Shown one piece after another: positions 35,600-42,699 of a stretch of DNA of 64,000 bases. The notes under the pieces are model-generated. The model was not told where the DNA came from, ran no database searches, and worked only from the letters and a program-made list of their open reading frames with translations. Each line of letters opens with the position of its first letter. The first letter of the stretch is position 1. Source of the stretch: Blastocatellia bacterium (lineage in GTDB: Bacteria > Acidobacteriota > Blastocatellia > RBC074); assembly GCA_016789725.1 (NCBI GenBank), contig JAEUQN010000007.1:1-64000 (forward strand), read 5' to 3'. The position numbers and the translations under genes were made by a program.

Positions 35600-37792
35600 T
35601 TATCTCTTATAGCGAGTCGAGGTGGTTGTACTTGAGGTGGTCGTCGTTGTGGGCGCGCTGCTCGTCGTTGAAGTGGTGGTTGTTGAAGATGGGGCTGTGC
35701 TGGGGAGCATGCTGGGGGTATCGTCGCCCAAAAACGCTGTTCCCGCTTTCGCTGTTCCATCCGCGAATGCAGTGCCATCGGCCAGCAACATCCCATCGGC
35801 CAGCAACATCCCATCGGCGAGCGCGATGCCATCGGCTAAAGCAATGCCGTCTGCGAGTGCGATGCCATCCGCGAGTGCAATGCCATCCGCCAGCGCAATA
35901 CCGCTCGTCGTAATACTGACGGCACCGGAATAAAATTTAACATCACTGGATAGTTTTCCCGTGGCCTTAACTACGGCTCCATTCGCAAAGATCGTCGCAT
36001 CGGCCAGTGCTATGCCCGTCCCATAAATGCTTTGCCATTTCCTCAGCAACACGTCGCCATACAAGAATCCCCAATTCGTAATAACACCTTTTCCCCACTT
36101 GACGGTTTGTCCCGCAATCGCGCTTTCCTGGGTTGGCAGGGAGGCGGTCAACAAGGTAGAACCCGTTGCGGTTGGCAGTGTTGTTTTCACCAGGGCCGCA
36201 ACGCGTACCGCCCCGTCCACATTGAGTAAGCCCGCGCCCTGCTCGAACATATTGAAGCCCTTGAGCGGTTGTGCGGTATACATCAAAATCGCTTTCACCA
36301 GGTTGGGCGTTAAGTTGGGATTGACTTGCAACAGCAGTGCGGCTGTGCCTGTGACGGCTGGCGCAGACATCGAAGTCCCGCTCAAATACATCAACCGTAG
36401 CCCGTTAATATCTAATGGGGTCGCCATCAGCGAAGGAAAGGTGAGGACCAGATTATTGCGGGTGGCATAACCCTCCCCTTTGCCCTTTGATGATGCCCCA
36501 ATCAATCTGTTGCCGGGGGCGACCAAATCGGGCTTGATCAAATTGTCATATTTTTTGACCCCTTTGCTATCGGTCGTAAAACCGCGCGTCGGGCCGCGTG
36601 AGCTGTAGGAGGTAATGACATCATCGCTGCGTGCATCCGTGCCGAAGGTATTCGCCGCGCCGACCGTGATGACACTTGGGTCAATGCCCGGCGAATGAAT
36701 TCCGCCATAGATTTTCGTTCCATTGGCATTCTTACCATCGTTCCCGGCTGCGGCAACAACCACAATTCCAGCATCAACTGCCCGACGAGCGGCGAGGCAG
36801 AGCGGATCATTTTTATAGCTGTCTTTGGCATTCGCCCCCAGGCTCAGGTTGATGACCCGCAGGTTATAATCTTTCTTGTGACTGATGCACCAGTTCAGTG
36901 CCGCGATGACGCTACTGACGCTGCCGCGCCCGTTATCGTCCAGCACGCGCAGATTGTAGAGGCTTGCGCCTGGGGCAATGCCTTGATAATAGCCGGAACC
37001 AAGATTGATCCCGCCTATCGCGAGCGAGGCCACGAAGCTGCCGTGTCCAAAGTAATCCTGGTCCGGCGCAAGATCGTTGATGAAGGTTTCTTTTTCAATG
37101 ACGCCCGGATGCCCCGTTACCTGGTTCAAGAGCGCGTGGTTGGTATCTATGCCGCTATCAATAATAGCGACGCCAACCCCCGTGCCATCATATTTGGTTG
37201 TGGCAGAAAGGTTACGGATTTGCGCCGCCCCAGTGGTCGCTTCCAGATGACCATTGGATTGCACCGGACGATCCGGGCTGACATAAGTGACAGCTCCCTG
37301 CGCGGCCAAGTGGCGGATCATGCTGCGGGGCGCTTCAATCGTAAGCAATCCCGCTTGATCGTGCTGTTGTCGAATGCGTCCGCCCAAGGAGGCGAGCTTT
37401 TCCTGCCACACGACACTTGGTGTGGAGCCGTTGGTTTGGACAATGAAACTTTGTTTTTCTTCGGCCAACACTTCGGATGACGGCAGCAAGACATTGCCAA
37501 TGCGCGTGCGCTGGGGCGTCTCTTCGCCGTCTTCCTGCGCGCGTTGCGTCGCTCGCGTGCGTCGTTCCTGCCGTATTTGCGCCAGCGTTTTGCCTTGTAG
37601 CTTCTGGCGTTGCTCTTCGTCGTCATCGGCCAGTAAGACTTCGAGATCAGGCGCGAGCTTGGAAGGTTTCAAGGCCTGTTGTTGGGTCCGTACTTCTTTC
37701 AGGGATTGCGCCTGCGCGGGCAGGCATTGCCAGGGGCAACTGAGGAACAGACCCAGGGTGAGAGCGGTAATTTTCTTGGTCGTGGATTTCAT
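35600..37792 (-). CDS. Secreted subtilisin-like protease (S8), copy 4, LADG repeats and Thr-rich basic tail
   Basis: 730 aa, the longest copy. The signal peptide and prodomain are nearly the same as in copies 5 and 6. Triad D212 (AIIDSGID), H250 in the variant motif FGHGSFVAS (Phe replaces the usual second His, which is not catalytic), S474 (SGTSMSAPA). The tail has an isolated IALADAT unit, then eight tandem hexapeptides (five IALADG, two MLLADG, one TAFADG), then GDDTPSMLP, where the Cys conserved in the other six copies is Ser. About 30 residues rich in Thr and Ser follow and end in RYKR. The tail might anchor or be glycosylated; this is inferred from composition only. Confidence 0.93.
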   Translation of the reverse strand: MKSTTKKITALTLGLFLSCPWQCLPAQAQSLKEVRTQQQALKPSKLAPDLEVLLADDDEEQRQKLQGKTLAQIRQERRTRATQRAQEDGEETPQRTRIGNVLLPSSEVLAEEKQSFIVQTNGSTPSVVWQEKLASLGGRIRQQHDQAGLLTIEAPRSMIRHLAAQGAVTYVSPDRPVQSNGHLEATTGAAQIRNLSATTKYDGTGVGVAIIDSGIDTNHALLNQVTGHPGVIEKETFINDLAPDQDYFGHGSFVASLAIGGINLGSGYYQGIAPGASLYNLRVLDDNGRGSVSSVIAALNWCISHKKDYNLRVINLSLGANAKDSYKNDPLCLAARRAVDAGIVVVAAAGNDGKNANGTKIYGGIHSPGIDPSVITVGAANTFGTDARSDDVITSYSSRGPTRGFTTDSKGVKKYDNLIKPDLVAPGNRLIGASSKGKGEGYATRNNLVLTFPSLMATPLDINGLRLMYLSGTSMSAPAVTGTAALLLQVNPNLTPNLVKAILMYTAQPLKGFNMFEQGAGLLNVDGAVRVAALVKTTLPTATGSTLLTASLPTQESAIAGQTVKWGKGVITNWGFLYGDVLLRKWQSIYGTGIALADATIFANGAVVKATGKLSSDVKFYSGAVSITTSGIALADGIALADGIALADGIALADGIALADGMLLADGMLLADGTAFADGTAKAGTAFLGDDTPSMLPSTAPSSTTTTSTTSSAPTTTTTSSTTTSTRYKR
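35751..35902 (-). repeat. 18-bp repeats encoding eight LADG hexapeptides (copy 4)
   Basis: Plus-strand units such as GCGAGTGCGATGCCATCC and CAGCAACATCCCATCGGC repeat with an exact 18-base period. Confidence 0.9.
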
Positions 37793-37862
37793 ATGCTTTT
37801 TCGGTCGTCAGTCAATTCAATCGTGATCGAACAAGAGAGATTAAAGTCAAAGTTGTTGTGCA

Positions 37863-37916
37863 AAGTATGATGAGTTTCTGCTTTATGTCGTAACAATTGG
37901 AAAACGTGGGGAATTA
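37863..37916 (-). promoter_or_regulatory. Conserved three-box block upstream of protease copy 4
   Basis: AAGTATGATGAGTTTCTG (37863-37880), 14-base spacer, AATTGGAAA, GGGAATTACA on the plus strand. Confidence 0.65.
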
Positions 37917-37963
37917 CAAGTACGCACCGTAACCTTTAGCAACAGGTTTGTCATGGGTCAGGG

Positions 37964-38001
37964 AACAAACAAAAAGGCAGAGGATGTCAGCCCTCTGCCT
38001 T
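37964..38001 (-). terminator. Intrinsic terminator of protease copy 5
   Basis: Stem AAGGCAGAGG (37974-37983) with CCTCTGCCTT (37992-38001), then a minus-strand T-rich run. It lies 24 bases after the stop of copy 5. Confidence 0.85.
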
Positions 38002-38024
38002 GAAAATGATCGTTGTTGATAAAC

Positions 38025-40145
38025 TTACGGTGCAGGCGGCATACAAGCCGTGTTGTCGCCCAGCACGACGCTATCAGATTTCAGAGAAGTATCAGCGCGC
38101 GTGCTGCCATCGCCGAGAATCGTGCCGTCGCCAAGAATTATTCCGTCCCCAAGGATGATGCCATCGCCGAGAATGATGCCATCGCCCAGGATGATCCCGC
38201 TCACAAACACCGTGTTGAGGGCATCCCCGAGGATGATCCCGCTGCCGTTGATTTGCAGCGCGCCGGACTTGAAATTCACGCCGCTCGAAGTCTTGCCCGC
38301 CACCTTGCTGAACGTGCCATTGAGGATGCCTGTCGCATCCCCCAGAATCTGACCAGAACCGTACACCGGCTGCCAGTATTTCACCAGATCACTGCCGTAC
38401 AAGATGCCCCAGTTCGTGACGACGCCTTGCCCCCACTTACAGCTTTGCCCGGCAATCGTACTGGCCTGGGTGCTGGGGAGTGAAGACTTCAGCAACGACG
38501 ACCCGTTAGTGCTGGGGAGAGTGGTTTTGACCAGCTTCGCCAACTGCACTGCGCCAGCGGCATTCATCAACCCGGCTCCCTGCTCCAGCGAGTTGAAGCC
38601 TTTGAGTGGTTGGGCGGAATACATCAGGATCGCTTTGACCAGACTCGGCGTCAGATTGGGATTCGCCTCTAACATCAGGGCGGCTGTCCCGGCGACGAGC
38701 GGCGCAGACATCGAAGTCCCGCTCAGATACATCAACTTTGTCGTGGTGGTTGAGGACGTTCCTATTTTCAACTGCGGAAATAAGCTGGCCAGGAAATTCG
38801 CTAACCCATTATTGTCCGATTGCGCGCCAATCAATTTGTTGCCCGGCGCAATCAAATCCGGTTTGATGAGGTTGTCATAGTGCCGGACGCCGTTGGCATC
38901 GGTGGAATAGCCCCGCGTTGGGCCGCGCGAACTGAACGTGGCGACCGCATCATCCGACCGTTGATTAGTGCCAAACGTATTGGCCGCGCCGACCGTAATC
39001 ACTGAGGGATCAATACCGGGCGAGTGAATCGCGCCGTAGATTTTGTTGCCATTTGTATCCTTACCCTCGTTGCCCGCTGCGGCGACAACCACGATGCCCG
39101 CATTGTGGGCGCGGCGCGCGGCCAGACAGAGCGGGTCATTTTTATAACTGTCCTTGGCGATTGCGCCCAGACTTAAATTGAGGACGCGGATTTTGTAGGT
39201 CGTCTTGTTGGCAATGCACCAATCAATCGCGGCAATCAACTGGCTGGTCGCGCCGATGCCTTGTGCATTCAAGACCCGCGCATTGATCAATTTGGCACCA
39301 GGCGCGATGCCTTTATAAGCGCCGCTGCTCACGCGATCACTGGCCGCTGCCATCGAAGCCACGTGCGTGCCGTGCCCGTATTTGTCGCTCGTGATGTTTT
39401 CGCCCGTAAAATCTTTACTCACGCTCACCGATGAAGTCGAGGAGCTGCTTTTGAGCAACTCGTGTTTGGTGTCAATGCCGCTGTCGAGAATGGCAATGCC
39501 GATACCGCTGCCATTCAATGAACTGCCCTCGTCATCATCGTCATCATCGTCACCGCTACTGCCACGCGCCACATCTGCGCCCGTGGCGCTTTCGGTGTGG
39601 CTACTGAACGAGACGACGGGGCGATCCGGGCTAACGTACGTGACGTTGCCCTGGGCGGCCAATTGGCGAATCGCGGTGCGGGGTGCTTCAATCGTAGCCA
39701 GCCCCAGCCCGTTATGCTTTTGCGCGATGCGTCCGCCCAGTAGCGCGAGCTTTTCCTGTAGGACAACATCGGGTGTCGAACCCGTGAACTGCACGATAAA
39801 ACTTTGTTTCTCTTCTGCGGCGACGACTGCTGAGGGCAGCAACAATCCGCTAATGCGGGCGCGTTGCGGCTCTGCCTCGCCGTCGGTTTGGGCGCGTTGG
39901 GCTGCGCGTCTGTGCCGTGCCTGCCGTGCCTGGGCGAGCGTTTTGCCCTGCAATGCCTGCCGCTGTTCTTCATCATCATCGGCGAGCAACATTTCGAGAT
40001 CAGGCGCGAGCTTGGAAGGTTTCAAGGCCTGTTGTTGGGTCCGTACTTCTTTCAGGGATTGCGCCTGCGCGGGCAGGCATTGCCAGGGGCAACTGAGGAA
40101 CAGACCCAGGGTGAGAGCAGTAATTTTCTTGGTCGTGGATTCCAT
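38025..40145 (-). CDS. Secreted subtilisin-like protease (S8), copy 5, LGDG repeat tail
   Basis: 706 aa. Its signal peptide and first prodomain residues match copy 4 (TALTLGLFLSCPWQC). Before the catalytic Asp there is an acidic run of seven Asp plus Glu (GDDDDDDDEGSS) encoded by a GTCATCATC simple repeat at 39531-39552, unique to this copy. Triad D221 (AILDSGID), H258 (YGHGTHVAS), S478 (SGTSMSAPL). The tail has an isolated QILGDAT unit, an IILGDA unit and spacer, then five tandem hexapeptides (four IILGDG, one TILGDG) and LGDNTACMPPAP. The acidic run might bind calcium or be a cleavage linker; this is a guess. Confidence 0.93.
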   Translation of the reverse strand: MESTTKKITALTLGLFLSCPWQCLPAQAQSLKEVRTQQQALKPSKLAPDLEMLLADDDEEQRQALQGKTLAQARQARHRRAAQRAQTDGEAEPQRARISGLLLPSAVVAAEEKQSFIVQFTGSTPDVVLQEKLALLGGRIAQKHNGLGLATIEAPRTAIRQLAAQGNVTYVSPDRPVVSFSSHTESATGADVARGSSGDDDDDDDEGSSLNGSGIGIAILDSGIDTKHELLKSSSSTSSVSVSKDFTGENITSDKYGHGTHVASMAAASDRVSSGAYKGIAPGAKLINARVLNAQGIGATSQLIAAIDWCIANKTTYKIRVLNLSLGAIAKDSYKNDPLCLAARRAHNAGIVVVAAAGNEGKDTNGNKIYGAIHSPGIDPSVITVGAANTFGTNQRSDDAVATFSSRGPTRGYSTDANGVRHYDNLIKPDLIAPGNKLIGAQSDNNGLANFLASLFPQLKIGTSSTTTTKLMYLSGTSMSAPLVAGTAALMLEANPNLTPSLVKAILMYSAQPLKGFNSLEQGAGLMNAAGAVQLAKLVKTTLPSTNGSSLLKSSLPSTQASTIAGQSCKWGQGVVTNWGILYGSDLVKYWQPVYGSGQILGDATGILNGTFSKVAGKTSSGVNFKSGALQINGSGIILGDALNTVFVSGIILGDGIILGDGIILGDGIILGDGTILGDGSTRADTSLKSDSVVLGDNTACMPPAP
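38104..38200 (-). repeat. 18-bp repeats encoding five LGDG hexapeptides (copy 5)
   Basis: Plus-strand units such as GAGAATGATGCCATCGCC and AGGATGATGCCATCGCCG; translation gives IILGDG four times and TILGDG once. Confidence 0.9.
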
Positions 40146-40215
40146 ATGCTTTTTCGGTCGTCAGTCAATTCAATCGTGATCGGGCAGGGAAGATTAAAGC
40201 GAAAGTTGTTGTACA

Positions 40216-40269
40216 AAGTATGATGAGTTTCTGTTTTGTGCTGCAACAATTGGAAAACGCGGGGAATTA
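40216..40269 (-). promoter_or_regulatory. Conserved three-box block upstream of protease copy 5
   Basis: AAGTATGATGAGTTTCTG (40216-40233), 14-base spacer, AATTGGAAA, GGGAATTACA on the plus strand. Confidence 0.65.
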
Positions 40270-40316
40270 CAAGTAAGCACCGGAACCTTTAGCAACAGGT
40301 TTGTCATGGGTCAGGG

Positions 40317-40354
40317 AACAAACAAAAAGGCAGAGGATGTCAGCCCTCTGCCTT
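40317..40354 (-). terminator. Intrinsic terminator of protease copy 6
   Basis: Stem AAGGCAGAGG (40327-40336) with CCTCTGCCTT (40345-40354), and TTTTTGTTTGTT on the minus strand. It follows the stop of copy 6 by 24 bases. Confidence 0.85.
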
Positions 40355-40377
40355 GAAAATCCTAACGGTGGATGTAC

Positions 40378-42516
40378 TCATTGTGCTGGTTTCATACAGG
40401 CCGTATCGTCACCAACGTAGGCGGTAGCGATTCGTAAACTGGTATTGGCGCGCGTCGTGCCATCACCGAGAATGATGCCATCGCCGATGATGATGCCGTC
40501 GCCCAGAATAATGCCATCGCCCAGTATCTGACCGTCGCCCAGAATTTGCCCGCTGGCAAAAGTTGTATTGACACTATCGCCCAAAATAATGCCGCTGCCA
40601 TTGATGGTGAGCGCCCCGCTTTTCAAAGATGCGCTGCTGGTCGTTTTTCCCTTGACCTTGCTGAACGCGCCATTCGCATAAATCGTCGCATCGCCGAGAA
40701 TTTGCCCCGCACCGTACACCGCTTGCCAGGCGGTCATCAATCCGCTGCCCGACAGGAATCCATAGTTGGTGATGACGCCTTGTCCCCACTTGAAGCTTTG
40801 CCCGGCAATCGTGCTGGTTTGCGTTGGTAAAGAAGCACTCAGCAAAGATGTGCCAACCGTCGTCGGCAAAGTGGTTTTGACGAGCTTCGCCAAGCGAACC
40901 GCGCCGTCAATATTTAACGCGCCCGCACCTTGCTCCAGCATATTGAACCCTTTGATGGGTTGGGCCGAGTACATCAAAATCGCTTTGACTAAACTGGGTG
41001 TCAGATTAGGCCGAGCTTGCAGCACTAAAGCCGCCGCGCCCGCTACCACTGGGGCCGCCATCGAAGTACCGCTCAAATACATCAGCCCATCGTAACCCGT
41101 GACCCAGGGCTTAACGATCAATTGCGGGGCCACGCACACCGGACTGGCCGGTGATAACGGATCATTGGTGTAAGGCGACGCAACGCAACGCGTCAGGTTT
41201 GGATACGCCCCGATCAATTTGTTGCCCGGCGCGACCAAATCCGGCTTGATGAGGTTGTCATACTTGCGGACGTTATTCACGACCGTATAGCCGCGTGTCG
41301 GGCCGCGTGAACTGTAGCTTGCAATCGTATCGTCCGACCGCGCATCCGTGCCGAACGTATTGAGCGCACCAACGGTAATGACTGACGGATCAATGCCGGG
41401 CGAATTGATGCTGCCATACACTTTTCTCCCAGTGGCATCCTTGCCCTGATTGCCCGCTGAGGCGACCACGACGATACCCGCGTTCACTGCGCGCCGAGCA
41501 GCGAGGCAGAGCGGATCAGTCTTGTAGCTGTCTTTGGCCGCTGTTCCCAGACTCAGGTTGATGACGCGGATGTTATGCGCCGCTTTGTTGGTGATGCACC
41601 AATCAAGCGCCGCAATCACACTGCTGGCCGCGCCCGCACCGTTGTGATCCAGCACGCGCAAATTCAAAAGCGTGGCGTTAGGTGCAATGCCTGTGTATGC
41701 GCCGTCGTAAAAGTTGCTATTGCCTGCAATCAACGTGGCGACGTGTGTGCCGTGACTGTAAGCATCCATCGCCCCCCAATTATCGGTGACCTGACGAAAA
41801 TCCAAATTAACCTGCGGCCCCGGGTGGCCGTTGTAATTGATAATCAAATCGTGTAGCGGATGCATACCGCTATCAATCACGGCGATGCCGATGCCACGCC
41901 CATCTAACGATTGTGTGCCAGTGGAATCTTTTAGCGCGCGAATTTGCGCGGCTCCGGTCGTGGTTTCAACGTGGCCGGACGCGGCAATCGGACGATCCGG
42001 GGTGACATAGGTAATACCGCCTTCCGCCGCAAGCTGGCGAATCGCGGTGCGGGGGACTTCAATCGTTAACAGGCCGATTCCTGCGTGTGATTGATGAATC
42101 CTCCCGCCCAGTCGCGCAACTTTTTCCTGTAAGACAACCTGAGAGGTCATCCCATCAGTCTGGACGATGAAGCTTTGTTTTTCTTCCGGCAAGACTTCTG
42201 AAGAGGGTAGAAACGTATTGCCAATGCGTGTGCGTTGCGGCGTCTCTTCACCGTCTTCCTGCGCGCGTTGTGTCGCCCGCGTGCGTCGTTCCTGCCGTAT
42301 TTGCGCGAGCGTTTTGCCTTGCAGCTTCTGGCGTTGCTCTTCGTCGTCATCGGCCAGTAAGACTTCGAGATCGGGCGCCAGCTTGGAAGGTTTCAAGGCC
42401 TGTTGTTGGGTCCGTACTTCTTTCAGGGATTGTGCCTGCGTGGGCAGGAATTGCCAGGGGCAACTGAGTAGAATCCCGAGGGTGAGAGCAGAGATTTTTT
42501 TAGTCGTGGATTTCAT
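40378..42516 (-). CDS. Secreted subtilisin-like protease (S8), copy 6, LGDG repeat tail
   Basis: 712 aa. The prodomain is nearly identical to copy 4 (RQKLQGKTLAQIRQERRTRA). Triad D215 (AVIDSGMH), H255 in the variant YSHGTHVAT (Ser replaces the Gly before the catalytic His), S485 (SGTSMAAPV). Between the catalytic His and Ser regions it has an insertion with two Cys (LTRCVASPY...PVCVAPQ) not seen in the others, possibly a disulfide loop near the active site. The tail has an isolated QILGDAT unit, an IILGDS unit and spacer, five tandem hexapeptides (QILGDG twice, IILGDG, IIIGDG, IILGDG) and GDDTACMKPAQ. Confidence 0.93.
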   Translation of the reverse strand: MKSTTKKISALTLGILLSCPWQFLPTQAQSLKEVRTQQQALKPSKLAPDLEVLLADDDEEQRQKLQGKTLAQIRQERRTRATQRAQEDGEETPQRTRIGNTFLPSSEVLPEEKQSFIVQTDGMTSQVVLQEKVARLGGRIHQSHAGIGLLTIEVPRTAIRQLAAEGGITYVTPDRPIAASGHVETTTGAAQIRALKDSTGTQSLDGRGIGIAVIDSGMHPLHDLIINYNGHPGPQVNLDFRQVTDNWGAMDAYSHGTHVATLIAGNSNFYDGAYTGIAPNATLLNLRVLDHNGAGAASSVIAALDWCITNKAAHNIRVINLSLGTAAKDSYKTDPLCLAARRAVNAGIVVVASAGNQGKDATGRKVYGSINSPGIDPSVITVGALNTFGTDARSDDTIASYSSRGPTRGYTVVNNVRKYDNLIKPDLVAPGNKLIGAYPNLTRCVASPYTNDPLSPASPVCVAPQLIVKPWVTGYDGLMYLSGTSMAAPVVAGAAALVLQARPNLTPSLVKAILMYSAQPIKGFNMLEQGAGALNIDGAVRLAKLVKTTLPTTVGTSLLSASLPTQTSTIAGQSFKWGQGVITNYGFLSGSGLMTAWQAVYGAGQILGDATIYANGAFSKVKGKTTSSASLKSGALTINGSGIILGDSVNTTFASGQILGDGQILGDGIILGDGIIIGDGIILGDGTTRANTSLRIATAYVGDDTACMKPAQ
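40457..40552 (-). repeat. 18-bp repeats encoding five LGDG hexapeptides (copy 6)
   Basis: Plus-strand units GAATGATGCCATCGCCGA and similar, exact 18-base spacing. Confidence 0.9.
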
Positions 42517-42586
42517 ATGCTTTTTCGGTCGTCAGTCAATCGAATCTTTTTTTGACAGTGGAGATTAAAGCCAAAGCGGTTGTGCA

Positions 42587-42640
42587 AAGTATGATGAGTT
42601 TCTGCTTTGTGCTGCAACAATTGGAAAGAGCGAGGAATTA
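42587..42640 (-). promoter_or_regulatory. Conserved three-box block upstream of protease copy 6
   Basis: AAGTATGATGAGTTTCTG (42587-42604), 14-base spacer, AATTGGAAA, then GAGGAATTACA on the plus strand. Confidence 0.65.
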
Positions 42641-42648
42641 CAATTGCC

Positions 42649-42680
42649 ACAAAAAAGCCGGGCTGTTAGACCCGGCTTTT
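42649..42680 (-). terminator. Intrinsic terminator of protease copy 7
   Basis: Stem AAAAGCCGGG (42653-42662) with CCCGGCTTTT (42671-42680); the minus-strand exit is TTTTTTGTGG. Same type as after copy 4. Confidence 0.85.
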
Positions 42681-42699
42681 AGCAACCAACTGCACAAGC

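Larger units (their letters stand above)
37790..38024. repeat. Intergenic duplication unit B between protease copies 4 and 5
   Basis: Close copy of 33061-33300 and 40143-40382 with scattered substitutions; it diverges from the other two near the stop of the protease to its right (copy 5). Confidence 0.85.
40143..40382. repeat. Intergenic duplication unit C between protease copies 5 and 6
   Basis: Almost identical to 33061-33300 through the conserved boxes, the GGCAGAGG hairpin and the stop codon of the flanking protease. Confidence 0.85.

Noticed and set aside
35622-35933. Plus-strand ORFs rich in ASAMPSASAMPS near the protease tails
   Set aside because: These are antisense readings of the repeat tails; the minus-strand frames carry signal peptides, prodomains and catalytic motifs.
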